Part shown: positions 13,669-24,862 of the stretch, in pieces
How positions within the stretch are numbered: position 1 is the stretch's first letter
How the letters are laid out: the number at the start of each line of letters is the position of its first letter
Assembly (NCBI GenBank): GCA_013180625.2
Contig: SNVD02015884.1
Location: 186,001 to 250,000 of the forward strand
Source of the DNA: Boswellia sacra
Lineage: Eukaryota; Streptophyta; Magnoliopsida; Sapindales; Burseraceae
Length of the DNA stretch: 64,000 bases
Direction: 5' to 3'
Made by a program: the position numbers and the translations under genes
The notes under the pieces: model-generated
Databases searched by the model: none
The model's input: the letters and a program-made list of their open reading frames with translations, nothing else
What the model was told of the DNA's origin: nothing

Positions 13669-14223
13669 ATGGCGTTTTGTTTTTCACTTACGAAATTCAT
13701 GTCCCAAATCTTCCCTAAATCATCAAACCCTCCACCGTCGGAACCACTGCATCCACCACCTGAGGGTCTGGAATGGCGAGACATTTTAATGGCATTTTGC
13801 GGTCAGGTAGCCATTAAAATAGCTCTCCGGTTTCCACCAAAGAAATCAGAAGTACTCCCTCTTTCCAACCATTTGCTTTCTTTTGCTATCTTATCAACCT
13901 TTCTTTTTCTCTTTGTAACAAAATTTGTCGGCCGCAAGTTTCCTGTCATGTCCCAAGTCTTGGAGAAAGTTGCCATCCTCGTTGCTGTCACTTGGTTCGT
14001 CCTCACAATCGCGGTGGTGCAGTTCTCATTGAGTCTCAAGTGTGTTACATGGGTTCTCTTCGCCGTATCCTTGGCCATCATATTGATCTTTAATTACTTC
14101 GAAGCAATTGTAAAACTGAAAATGATTGGTACTTTGGCGGGAATTCGCCAAATGATGCAAACTTCAACTGTTCGACGGCTACCTCCCGAGGTCGAAATGC
14201 AGTCCCCTTCTTCAATGTCTTGA
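13669..14223 (+). CDS. Small membrane protein of unknown function, single exon
   Basis: The frame gives 184 residues with a TATA box about 55 bp upstream and a TGA stop. I do not recognise the family. The N-terminus is polar and proline-rich (SSNPPPSEPLHPPPEGLEWR, about 18-37). Three hydrophobic stretches follow at about 68-86 (LSFAILSTFLFLFVTKF), 100-121 (VAILVAVTWFVLTIAVVQF) and 127-146 (VTWVLFAVSLAIILIF). The C-terminal tail is short, basic and then serine-rich. This layout suggests an integral membrane protein with three or four spans. The GC content is above that of the flanks and the codons look ordinary, which supports a real gene. It sits alone, inside the ATCCGA hexamer cluster. A transposon-carried gene fragment is possible but not shown. 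Confidence 0.65.
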   Translation: MAFCFSLTKFMSQIFPKSSNPPPSEPLHPPPEGLEWRDILMAFCGQVAIKIALRFPPKKSEVLPLSNHLLSFAILSTFLFLFVTKFVGRKFPVMSQVLEKVAILVAVTWFVLTIAVVQFSLSLKCVTWVLFAVSLAIILIFNYFEAIVKLKMIGTLAGIRQMMQTSTVRRLPPEVEMQSPSSMS

Positions 14224-14499
14224 TCTGGAGATTCTCCCTCAAATTTGTTGTAATTTACATCCTGCAAGTTAATGATTAAAGTTGTGTACTGTAAGGATAC
14301 ATTATTTCAATGTCAGCAGCAATTAATCCTTAAGCTTTGGCGCCACAGAGCGGATCTCCGAGTTGAAATCTTTATTGTTAAAGTTTCTTCAGGTATTAGA
14401 CTATATCAAACTGAAAGCGGATAATCCGAGCTATCCGTGTATGATACGATGTCGTAATAATAGAATATTTTTATTTTTACCAAATAAAGTGTGTCGGAT

Positions 14500-15717
14500 T
14501 ACGGAGATCCATTTATCACTTTTGTATTGACGAATAAAAACATGTGAAAAACTAATGTGGGTCCATCCTGTTATTGTTTTTCTGACACATTAAGCTACTA
14601 ACGAAGTTGACAAGTCAAATCGGGATCCAATTAACAGCTTCCAACTCGAGAGTAAATCACAGAATCGTTGTTCACTGTCTTCATCTGCAGGTATCACTTC
14701 TGGTTAGGCGTTGTTGGCTACAATTTATATGTAAACAGAAACTGAAATAAAAAAACAGAAATACAATAATGAAATCACAGAATATTAACCACAAATTTGA
14801 GATTCTTAAATCACGATCTCCTTCAAACAGATTTACCCTCTCATCATAGGTGTTTGAAAATAAAATGACGTATAACGAAAATCAAATAGGCAACTAACAT
14901 TAAGAACATGTCTCCAGCAAACAAAAAAAAAATACAAGAACTCTCTTATTTCGAACAAGGACCCTAATAGATTTAAAGAGAAAAATAAAAGAGGAATTTT
15001 TTTTTTCTTTTCTACATCTTTTGCAGAAGAAGAAAGCCCCTATTTCATAGAAGATCAAAACGCAGTGAATTAATGACTTGTTACTCTAAAAGTTGCAAAA
15101 TTAAAAATAAGGGTAAGAAAAATGTTTGGGTTTAACTTGGACTTCATTTCACAAAAGGTGCTTGCAGGCCTGTGAATGAAGAAAAAAGTAATCGGACCAA
15201 AACTGGTGGGCTCAATGGACCAGGCCTTACATTTTAATTTTCCACCATTTGTTTGTCATTTGTCAATCTCTATAAAATTATTGTTGTTAGAAGTAATCCT
15301 TAGAATCGAAAAATTACTATTTTCTTGTAGGTCAACGTATTTTTTTAATATTTAATTATTAATATTTATAATTATCTTTTTATATTTTAACTAAAAATTA
15401 ACAAAAATATATTAAAATACAATATTAAATAAATAATTATTTATTTAAAATATGGTATTATTAAATTTGAAAAAATCTGATAAACTTTTATTATTAATAT
15501 AATAGTTATTTTTTCTTAAATATAACGAAACTTTTATTATTTTGTTTTTGTGTTGATGGTAATCTAGACATTATGTATTTCAGAAGTGGAAGCAGATTTC
15601 TAAAAGCAAGGGTTGGCTTTTTGTTTTGTTTTTTAAATCCTTTACAAGATTGGATTATTTTTTAAGTAGTTAAAAAGGATTACCAAACACGTTGAGCTGC
15701 AATTACTGTAAAACTAA
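14500..15717. other. Intergenic, nothing recognised
   Basis: AT-rich DNA without a supported gene. 14340-14640 still has near copies of the hexamer motif. Beyond that I see only A/T-rich runs and short frames with no recognisable content. Confidence 0.5.
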
Positions 15718-16908
15718 AGGCGTGTTTGGTGGCCCGCATAGCATATAAAGGGGTCTATTTGTATAAGATTTTGTATTCGCTGTGTTTGGTTAAAAAATTA
15801 AGTGGGATAGGATTGTAAAAAAGCGCATAAAGGTAGGATAAGTTATCACACGGGGGATCTTGGGTTAAGGCCGCATAATTATTGTTTGTATTTAGTTTCT
15901 CCAGCGAAAGCTCTCACTTCTCTTTCTTCACTCTCGTTTCCCACTCCAGCCTCCCAAAATCCACAACATCATTTTCATCTGGTGAGTTCCTCTCTCAAAT
16001 CTTCTTCTTAGTCCTACATATCCCTCAAAGACCTCTTCCCTTCCTCTGCCACCATTGTCGTCAACTCCCCATCACTGCCAAATCCTGCTACAGGATCTCT
16101 TTCTCCCACTATTAATCTTCCTTCTTCCCTTCCCTCTTCCAAAATCTCATTTCAATACCAACAAACAAAAATCTCAAACCCATCAAAAATCAAATCAAGA
16201 GGAAAAAGGTATCAAAAAAAAAAGAAAAAGAAAAGGACTTGGCTTGGCTTGGAGAATCGGATAGGCCATGGCTGGCATGGAGAAAGAGATCGAGCATGGT
16301 TTAATCACTGGTTAACAAATTTCAGCCAAAGCGTGCTTAGCTGCTAAGCCACCAGTATTTGAAATTGATTTTAAAAAAAAAATAAAAACAGAAGACTATT
16401 GGCAGAAAAGAGATGGTCTACAACTTGAGCCACAAAGACGAGAAGAAAGGAAAGTAGAGAGAGAGAAAAAAGAAATATTATAAAACTAAATATATTATTT
16501 AAATCAAATAAAATTTAATTAAAATAATTAATTGCAAACTTGTGTATACTCATATTTAGTTAAATATTCTTCATTTTTTATAATTAAAATTTTTTAAATT
16601 ATTCATATTTATTTGTTATTTTAAATATATTAATTTATTTATGCACTTAAAAATTCAATATTTCATAATTAGTTTAAATTGATGAATTTAAAATTTTTAT
16701 TAAAATTTATTAAATATATTTTTTAATTATCTTAATTTAATATAAAAATTTTAATTTAATAATAAAAAATTTTAATGCAATCCAATTCAATCTTGGACCA
16801 AACACAATAATGGTTAACATTTATTCAGTAGAATGATAAAATAAACATAGCATATAATTTATTCATTTTCTATGTTATACATTCCCATATAATGTACCAA
16901 ACGTGGCC
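15718..16908. mobile_element. Possible PIF/Harbinger-like non-autonomous element, 1.19 kb
   Basis: The left end AGGCGTGTTTGGT and the inverted right end GGCCACGTTTGGT are similar, and the element is bracketed by TAA at 15715-15717 and 16909-16911, a target size seen for PIF/Harbinger elements. The middle (about 15880-16270) differs from the AT-rich rest: it is C/T-rich and looks like a plant 5' UTR and N-terminal or transit-peptide coding stretch rich in Ser and Pro. It may be a captured gene fragment. No transposase frame is visible. Confidence 0.4.
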
Positions 16909-18169
16909 TAAGTGATTATTTCATCGTAACAACGAACATAAACCGGCTCTGAAACAATTTGATTACGTTGTGATTATCTATTGTTTTCTTCCAAGTATTC
17001 AATAATTTGACCATGTTGGGAAGCTCTTGCGCACACCCTTAGGATGCGTTCAGTGCATCAAATTGGACTATATTAAGTTTTTCGGATTAGATTGTACTGC
17101 ATGTGATTGAGCAGGGTTGAATAATATATAGTATTTTGATATGTTTGATTCAATATTTTTAAAAGTGACAACATAGGACTGTATAATAATAAATTTAAAT
17201 GTTATCACTAAATTAGTTTAAATCAATTAAACATTAATTATATAATATTTATTTTTAAAGTTCACTAATATTTCATATATTTTAAAATTATTTAAATATA
17301 AGATACAATCTCTTAATATTATAAATTTTATGAATATTTAAAAATATTTTATTATTTTTAATAATATTCAATTTGATTTATAAATATTAATATAAATTTA
17401 TAGCATAGAATATGACTCCATAAAATATTAATTTATCAGATCATGTTTAGTACACGATATTGTATAATATTAAAGCATTACATGTATTAACTAGTGTAAC
17501 ATATAAGGAAAGCAATATTTTACCGCGAAGCAGCTGAGATTAAAAAAATGAAATACCGCAAGACGGTTGCCAGCCTATTCACAGGAAGAAGGAAAGAAAT
17601 CAAACAAAAACAAGAGGAGAGTTAGCATGTCGTCCACCAAATTAAAAACGTTATCAAGATGCAATTAGTTAATGGTTTGCCTTGGGGCTTGAATCATGAA
17701 CCATGGATAAAGCAAATTCTCTTTTCAGGTTCTATAGGAAGAAATATTAAATTCCATGCTATAATTAAAGTCTATAATTAAATATGATCCATTTTCTATT
17801 AAATTATACAAAAGTTAATATACAGGGAAGATAGTGTGGATTCACCTAACCATCAGAATCCAATACTTAATTGAAAACGTTAATTACATAAAATAAGATG
17901 TAAAGGTAATATAATCCTTAAAAATTAACTGTATTCAATAATCAAAGATTTATTGAAAGAAATAATTTATTAATTAGAAATAACATTGTATGATTTATAA
18001 GATAATTTTTATAATTAAACTAGACCGTCCTTAAAAATACTACAAATTGTTTAAGATGTTAACATACACGTACACATTTAGGGCACAGGATTGCACAATA
18101 TATAATCAACGAGCTTCAAAAATAAACTTTATCAGAGAGAGTGAGATCCGTTTATAGACTGCCAAGAAA
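16909..18169. other. 5' flank of OMT-4 and AT-rich DNA
   Basis: 17030-17500 holds AT-rich, MITE-like sequence with GTACACGATATTGTATAATA near 17451, resembling the end of the element at 38399. 17520-17880 is the array-type OMT upstream flank: the CACCAAATTAAAAACGTTA block, TTCTCTTTTCAGGTT, and the GATTCACC...AATCCAA block. No other gene is seen. Confidence 0.5.
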
Positions 18170-18347
18170 ATGGATGAAACAAAAATATATGTGATGACTT
18201 CAATGGAAGAGGAAGAAGAAGATGAAGAAGCCGAAATAGAAATATGGAATTGTTTAATCGGGTATGTGAAAATGGCAGTACTGAAATGTGCCATAGAGCG
18301 CGGCGTAGTTGATGCCATCGAGAAAAATGGCAGCCCCATAACACTTT

Positions 18348-18715
18348 TGTTGGGATGTAATATAAACTCAGAACAGAATTTGGGAGAAAAATGACTTGTA
18401 TTAACAGAGAAAATCAATATACAAGAATTATACAAAAAACTCCCCTAAATTTTCTGGAGCTCTCCTGGCTCTCTCCCTTAATCCTAAACTCTCTGATTTA
18501 GACTCTGGACTCTCTCTGGAATCTCTGTAATGCATAAATAAGGCAGAATTCGTCCCATATTTATAAGGAAATTCTGCATACAAATTCAAATCAAATTTGG
18601 CCACCTACCTTTGACTTTCAATGCATTCATATGGGAGGGATTCTGGAAGCCATGCATGTCATGCATGAGCTCAGCAGAATTCTAGAACTCATGCATGTCA
18701 TGCATGAGCTCATCA
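18348..18715 (-). repeat. 3' LTR of the copia element
   Basis: This 368-bp copy reads TGTTGGGATG to GAGCTCATCA on the plus strand. It keeps a second GTCATGCAT unit that the other LTR lacks. Confidence 0.95.
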
Positions 18716-18733
18716 ATTCTCCCCCTCCATCCC
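18716..18733 (-). other. Polypurine tract of the copia element
   Basis: On the element strand GGGATGGAGGGGGAGAAT abuts the 3' LTR. It primes plus-strand synthesis in this class. Confidence 0.85.
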
Positions 18734-18761
18734 ATGTGAAAAGGAGTAACAACAAAAGTAA

Positions 18762-21700
18762 TTAGACAGTTTCTAATCCAACTATGTCTCTGCATAGTTC
18801 TAGCTTGTCTCTGGTAACCACTTTTGTTAACATGTCCGCTGGATTCTCCTTTGTATGAATCTTCACAAGCTTCAACAGTTGCTTGTCCATCACCTCGCGT
18901 ATCCAATGATAGCGAATATCGATATGCTTCGTTCGAGAATGGTACACTGAATTCTTGCTCAAATCCAGAGCACTTTGACTATCACAGTGTACTTTATACT
19001 CCTTTTGCTCAATCCCAAGTTCTTGGAGAAATCGCTTCAGCCACAACATTTCTTTTCCAGCTTCCGCTGCGGCAATATATTCTGCCTCTGTCGTGGATAG
19101 CGCAATACACTTTTGTAGTCTTGACTGCCATGATACAGCTCCCCCTGCAAAAGTGTAAACAAAACCTGATGTAGATTTCCTACTGTCAGGATCTCCGGCC
19201 ATATCTGAATCTGTATAGCCTTCCAAGATTGGATCAGCTCCCCCGTAACACAAGCATATCTTCGAAGTACCTTTAAGGTATCTGAGAATCCACTTGACTG
19301 CCTCCCAATGTTCTTTCCCTGGATTGGAAAGAAATCTGCTCACGACTCCTACAGCATGAGCAATATCTGGCCTTGTACACACCATGGCATACATCAAACT
19401 TCCTACAGCAGAAGAATAGGGCACCGACGCCATGTCTTCTATCTCTTTCTTGGATGAGGGACATGATCTCTTACTCAGCTTGAAGTGGTTAGCCAGTGGT
19501 ACACTAACTGGCTTAGCACTATCCATGTTGAACCTTTGAATCACCCGTTCAACATATTTTTCTTGAGACAGCCATAATTTCTTTTGTTTCCTGTCTCGAC
19601 GAATGTGCATCCCCAAGATTTGCTGAGCTGGTCCCAAGTCCTTCATATCGAAGGTTTTTGATAGTTCATTCTTCAGCTATTTTATTCTTGTTGCATCTTT
19701 TTCGACGATCAACATGTCGTCCACATATAACATTAATGCAACAAAGTCTCCACCTTGAAGTTTCTGGAAGTAGACACACTGGTCTGCAGCGGTTCTTTTG
19801 TACCCATGACTCACCATGAAGGAGTCAAACTTCTTGTACCATTGCCTTGGTGCTTGTTTGAGGCCATACAAGCTCTTTTTGAGCTTGCACACGGGGTGTT
19901 CTTTTTCTTGAACCTCGAACTCTTCTGGCTGCTCTATGTAGATTTCTTCATGCAAGTCTCCATGAAGAAATGCTGTCTTCACATCCATCTGTTCAAGCTC
20001 CAAATCAAGACTTGCTGTCAATCCAAGGATGACGCGGATTGAGGACATTTTTACCACCGGTGAGAATATTTCATCAAAGTCAATTCCTTTCTTCTGAAGG
20101 AATCCTTTTACCACCAATCGGGCTTTGTGCTTTATCACCTTTCCTGTTCCATCTTTCTTGAGCTTGAATACCCACTTGTTCTTCAGTGCCTTCTTTCCGT
20201 CTGGGAGTTCAACCAGTTCATAAGTTTTGTTCTTCTCTAGAGAATTCATCTCATCTTGCATTGCATGCAGCCATCGTTCTTTGTCTGGATGAGATAAAGC
20301 TTCATGAAAGCTTTCTGGCTCCCCCTCATCAGTAAGCAGTGTGTACTCTGATTCCGGATATCTCCTCGACGGAATCCGACCTCGCTCAGATCATCGTAGC
20401 TGAGGTTCTTCATTTCCAGGAGGTATAGCAGCTTTTATGGGTGATTGTGGCTCCCCCGGCTCAGCAATCTCTTCATTTTCTTCCTCCTGATCTGCTTCTG
20501 GAACTTCTTCTAGTACTTCATCATTTCTTGTGGCATTTGGTGTTGAGTCTGCAACAATATCTGGGGCACTGCTAGTGGGATTTGTAGATATTGTTGTCTT
20601 TTCAGCGTCTTCATATGTTTGGTCTTCGTGAAATACGACATCTCTGCTCCGGATGACTTTCTTTTCTTTGGGATCCCATAATCTGTATCTGAATTCTTCA
20701 TCTCCATAACCGATGAAGATACATGGAACAGTTCTTGCATCGAGCTTCTGTCTGAGCTCCTTGGATACATGTACGAAGGCTAAACAACCAAACACTTTCA
20801 AATGATTATAGGAGGGCTTTTTATTAGACCATACCTTTTCTGGAATCTCGAAGTTCAGTGGTACCGATGGTGCTCTGTTGATTAAGTAACAGGCGGTGCG
20901 AACTGCCTCCCCCCAGAATGGCTTGGGTAACTTAGCCAATCTGAGCATGCTTCTGACTCGTTCCATGATGGTTCGATTCATCCTCTCGGCCACTCCATTG
21001 TGTTATGGTGTGAGTGGGACTGTTCTTTCATGTCGGATGCCATATCTTCGACAGTAGGCATTGAACTCTCTGGAGGTATACTCGCCTCCGTTATCTGATC
21101 GAAGGCATTTTAATTTCTTACCCGTTTCACGTTCTACCATGGCGTGAAACTCCTTGAACTTCTCGAGAACTTCATCCTTCGTTCTGAGGAAATACACCCA
21201 CACTTTCCGAGATGCATCATCAATAAAGGTCAAGAAATACCTTTTACCGCCTAAGGACTCGACTTCAAGAGGTCTGCATACATCACTGTGTACTAGCTCC
21301 AACAGCTTTGATTTCTTCACTGATGAGGAGCTGAATGACACCCTCCATTATTTCCCATACAAACAATAGTCGCAAGGATGAGACGCTGCATCCTTGGAAA
21401 CAGTGATCAGCTTCTTTTTCTGAAGGGTTGATAAACCCTTTTCACCCATGTGACCGAGCCTTTTATGCCACAAATCTAGAGGTACCATGTGCTCTGCTAC
21501 ATAAAGGCTCTCTCCGTTTATCTTTACATGGGTCCTGTAAAGATTGTCACATAATTTACCTCGAGCAACCACCATGACCCCTTTCAACATCTTCCATGTA
21601 CCATTAGTGAAGCAGCTCTCATAACCTTGCTGATCAAAGGCTTTTACCGAGAGCAAGTTGAGTCGAAGATCTGGCAAATGACGAACGTCCTTCAAAGTTA

Positions 21701-22745
21701 TTTTGCATCCGACGTTCGTTTGGAATTGAATATCACCAATTCTCATGATTTTGGCAGTGCTGTTGTTTCCCATCTTCACTATCCCAAAGTCTCCTGCTTT
21801 GTACGTGGTGAAGATTTCTCTGCAAGGAGTGACGTGGCAGGAAGCTGCTGTGTCAATTACCCATTCTACTCCTTGGTCTGCTGTGTGGAAGCACGTCTCT
21901 TCTGCACAGATGGTTACATCTTCTACCACTGTAACTCGTGGTTCTTCGTTGCTTTGTGCCTGTGAACTCTCCTGGTTCTGCTTCCGAAGACTGCGACAAT
22001 TTCTCTTCAAATGTCCCTCTTTGCCACAGTTGTAGCACTTGTATGTGGGTCTCCGCCCATCTGATGACCTGCCCCTTGATCTGCCTCTGCTTTTGCTTCT
22101 ACCTCTTCTCCAGTCTTCACCTCGAGACTGTCTTCCTCGATTCTCTGTGATGTAGGCTTCATCTTGACTGGCGCCTGCATCTTTTCTTCTTGCCTCCTCA
22201 TTCATTAAGGCATCCTTAACCATTGATAGGGTAAGTCTGCCTCCGGGTGCTGAATTACTGATGGAGACCACTAACGTCTCCCATGAATCTGGAAGGGAAC
22301 TGAGAAGTAGAAGTGCTTGTTCTTCGTCTCCAAGCTGTAACTCGACTGCTGTCAACTGATTCACCAAGTTCTGGAACTCACTTGTATGTTCTGCTATAGG
22401 AGTTCCGCTCCGCAACTTCAAGTTCACAAGCCGTCTCATCAGGATGGCTTTGTTCCGTGCTGACTTGGCTTGATACATACTCTCTAATTTTTTCCATAGA
22501 GTATATGCATCTGTTTCTTTGGCTACATGGTGGAAGACACTATGATCGATCCATTGTCTGATCTGACCGATGCATTTTCTGTTAATTTTCTTCCACTCTG
22601 CCTCTTTTTCTGTCTCAGGTCTCTGCCCTTCAAATTCTATAGGGTCATATAGATCCTTACAACTAAGGAGATCCTCCATCCTGGGCCTCCATAGTGTGTA
22701 ATTTGTAGCAGTCAATTTTATCATGGCTCCGGATGATTCTTCCAT
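18762..22745 (-). pseudogene. Copia Gag-Pol polyprotein with four in-frame stops
   Basis: One frame runs from the ATG at 22745 to the stop at 18762 (1327 codons, normal copia length). It contains no frameshift, only stops at 21348-21350 (TAA), 21003-21005 (TAA), 20391-20393 (TGA) and 19677-19679 (TAG). Each is one C-to-T change from a sense codon common at that place. Domains in order: Gag (about 1-230), CCHC zinc knuckle (237-250), aspartic protease with DTAAS (298-302), the GAG-pre-integrase zinc region ending before the first stop, integrase core (about 480-640) with the second stop between its second Asp (RSDNGGEY) and its Glu, reverse transcriptase with YVDD near residue 1008, and RNase H (from about 1175, with the DSD and TEAEY motifs). 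It cannot make its own full polyprotein but could be mobilised in trans. Confidence 0.95.
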
Positions 22746-23461
22746 TTTAGAATAATTAATTCACTAAAATAGAAATTGAATTTCAAAAATCCGAGCCCAC
22801 CGTTATGTCCGGAACGGTCAAATTAGGTGGAATAGCCTCTTCCGGGGCTCAAAAATTCCTTTTATACAATAAATACTAAGCTTGGAAACTTTAAGGATTA
22901 AACTGAAATTTCTTAAGGGCTAAACTGAAATTTCAGAAACTAAAAGGGGCACAACTAATCACCAGAACTATAGGGGCCAAACTGATATTTTCTAAGGACT
23001 AAAATATAAATTTTAGAAATTCAGGGGTCAAAATGTAATTACCCAGAAATACAGGGGTCAAAATGATATTTTTCAACGATTTACTGACATGGCAGATGGG
23101 GTCCACAGTGCTGACGTGGCTCTGACGTGGTCGTCTTCTTCCTTGGGATGGCGTGTGCGGCGCGTGTGGCGAGTGAGGACCACTCGCAGTTCAAGCAGAC
23201 GGCGCGTGCGGCTTCTCTGGTAGTCGGTTCGGTCGCCGAAAAATTGCAGAATAATCTGCACGACGTCACGAACACACAGAACACTTCAAATTTGAAATTT
23301 GATGACTTTCCGAAAAATCAAAATTTTTCAGAAACAGGGGACAAATTTTCTCTGAATTTTTCAATTTGATGACTTTCCGAAAAATCGAAATTTTTCAGAA
23401 ACAGGGGACAAATTTTCTCTGAATTTTTCCTCTCTGTTCTGACGTTCCAGGAGCTCAACGA
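22746..23461 (-). other. Leader of the copia element with a tandem duplication
   Basis: This is untranslated sequence between the primer-binding site and gag. A 67-bp unit starting ATTTGATGACTTTCCGAAAA is present twice in tandem (from about 23297 and 23364). Between 22860 and 23080, short phrases such as AGGGGTCAAAATG and CTAAACTGAAATTTC recur. The open frames here are not conserved proteins. Confidence 0.7.
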
Positions 23462-23474
23462 GGCTCTGATACCA
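23462..23474 (-). other. Primer-binding site of the copia element
   Basis: On the element strand TGGTATCAGAGCC is complementary to the 3' end of plant initiator tRNA-Met. It lies 2 bp inside the 5' LTR. Confidence 0.93.
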
Positions 23475-23476
23475 CT

Positions 23477-23835
23477 TGTTGGGATGTAATATAAACTCAG
23501 AATAGAATTTGGGAGAAAAATGACTTGTATTAACAGAGAAAATCAATATACAAGAATTATACAAAAAACTCCCTTAAATTTTCTGGAGCTCTCCTGACTC
23601 TCTCCCTTAATCCTAAACTCTCTGGTTTAGACTCTGGACTCTCTCTAGAATCTCTGTAATGCATAAACAAGGCAGAATTCGTCCCATATTTATAAGGAAA
23701 TTCTGCATATAAATTCAAATCAAATTTGGCCACCTACCTTTGACTTTCAATGCATTCACATGGGAGGAATTCTGAAAGCCATGCATGTCATGCATGAGCT
23801 CCGCAGAATTCTAGAACTCATGCATGAGCTCATCA
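23477..23835 (-). repeat. 5' LTR of the copia element
   Basis: A 359-bp copy, about 97 % identical to the other LTR. It contains the promoter of the element. Confidence 0.95.
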
Positions 23836-24862
23836 ACTTTCCGAATTACCGTCCGCTCTAAGATGTGAACCATCTTCTCTCACCGCATAACGAGGTTCCT
23901 AATGCATTATCGGATTTCCAAAGAGCAACCCACTACGCAAGGCTGCATAGCCTTTCAACAAACACTTATTTCTCGCCGTCGGATGAGACATGGGCAAATC
24001 GGTACGGCTGCTATTATTTTGCTAGAGAGCAGTCCAGTGATGCTGGCACCATGGCATAGCCTGAGTTCTAATGTTCTTGCCGATGGAACATCAGCTTTTA
24101 CTATCGCTTATTGTAGGGATGTTTTAAGCCATGCAGCGGCGGATGCACGTCACAGGAAGCTCATCAATGACGCAATGGCTTGTAATGCTAGAGTAACAGT
24201 GCCTGCCATCATTGAAGGTTGTGCTGAGGTGTTTGAAGGGGTTGGCACCTTGGTGGGTGTTGGTCGCGTTAATGGGACTGCTTTGCGCTTGTTACTTCAT
24301 GCTTTTCCCTGGATTAGAGGCATCAACTTTGATTTTCTTCATGTCATCTCTAATGCAGAGAAATGCGACGAAGTTAAGCATGTTCGAGGTGACATTTTCG
24401 ACGCTGTACTTCTAAAGGCTGACGCTGCTTTCTTAATGGTTTGTACATTCATTTCGCTTTCTATGCAATAATTTATAACCAAAAAAAAAAAAAAGAAAAA
24501 AAAAGTTTTGCTCATCTGATTTATATATAACTAACAGAAATCTTTGAAATATTGCAGCAACTTTTGCACGAGTGGGGAGATGAAGTATGCATTGCAGCAT
24601 TGGAATCCTGGAAAAATGCAAAGAAGCCATTCCGAAGGATAATGGGAAGGTGATAATGGCTGAAGTAGTCATTAAAGAAGAGCAAGGGAACAAGTTAAAG
24701 TTTGTGAGGTTGATGCTAGGCATGTTGATGATGGCTCACACTAACAAAGGCAAAAAGAGGACCTCGAAGGAATGGGATTATATTCTTGGGCAGGCAGGCT
24801 TTAGCAGATATAATGTTAAACCCATTAATGCAGTGCAATCCGTTATTGAGGCTTATACCTAG

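Larger units (their letters stand above)
11525..14499. promoter_or_regulatory. Cluster of ATCCGA/TCGGAT hexamers around the membrane-protein gene
   Basis: Thirteen exact copies in either orientation start at 11525, 12239, 12248, 12252, 12384, 12394, 12497, 12601, 12777, 13373, 13506, 14424 and 14494. Near matches (ATCGGA, GTCCGA, ATCCGT, CTCGGA) lie between them. For about 33 % GC, roughly one copy on both strands would be expected in 3 kb by chance. The copies lie on both sides of the gene at 13669-14223 and none lies inside it. AGATCCG variants fit the loose type-B response-regulator site AGATHY. Subterminal transposase-binding repeats of a DNA transposon are an alternative. Function is unproven. 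Confidence 0.4.
18348..23835 (-). mobile_element. Full-length Ty1-copia LTR retrotransposon, 5488 bp
   Basis: The element is inserted on the minus strand in exon 1 of OMT-4. It is flanked by the 5-bp target duplication ACTTT at 18343-18347 and 23836-23840; removing one copy with the element restores the paralogue sequence CACTTTCCGA. The LTRs are 368 and 359 bp, start TG and end CA on the element strand. They differ by 11 substitutions (10 transitions) and one 9-bp indel, about 3 %. The order on the element strand is LTR, primer-binding site, leader of about 700 bp, gag-protease-integrase-reverse transcriptase-RNase H, polypurine tract, LTR. The domain order (integrase before reverse transcriptase) defines copia. 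It is defective through four in-frame stops. Confidence 0.97.
18170..24862 (+). pseudogene. O-methyltransferase OMT-4, split by a copia element
   Basis: The start codon is at 18170. The N-terminal 59 codons have an acidic run and the usual EIWN...AVLKCAIERG. They are cut after the ITL codons by the retrotransposon 18348-23835. Exon 1 resumes at 23841 and ends at 24438. Exon 2 starts at 24558 after TTGCAG and ends with the TAG at 24860-24862. Apart from the insertion, one T is missing near 23879 (frameshift), the SAM loop is changed to VGVGRVNG, HDW is HEW, and about 8 extra bases near 24590 shift exon 2. The remaining frame still reads as OMT, for instance LESSPVMLAPWHSLSS and AFPWIRGINFDF. 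The copy is dead. Some lesions may predate the insertion, as the damage is more than expected from a retrotransposon about 3 % diverged. Confidence 0.9.

Noticed and set aside
15882..16264. Two overlapping frames of about 70 codons with transit-peptide look
   Set aside because: They overlap in different frames and neither has a complete gene structure. Treated as a possible captured fragment inside an element.
19755..23369. Plus-strand frames inside the retrotransposon
   Set aside because: They are antisense shadows of the copia polyprotein or lie in its leader.
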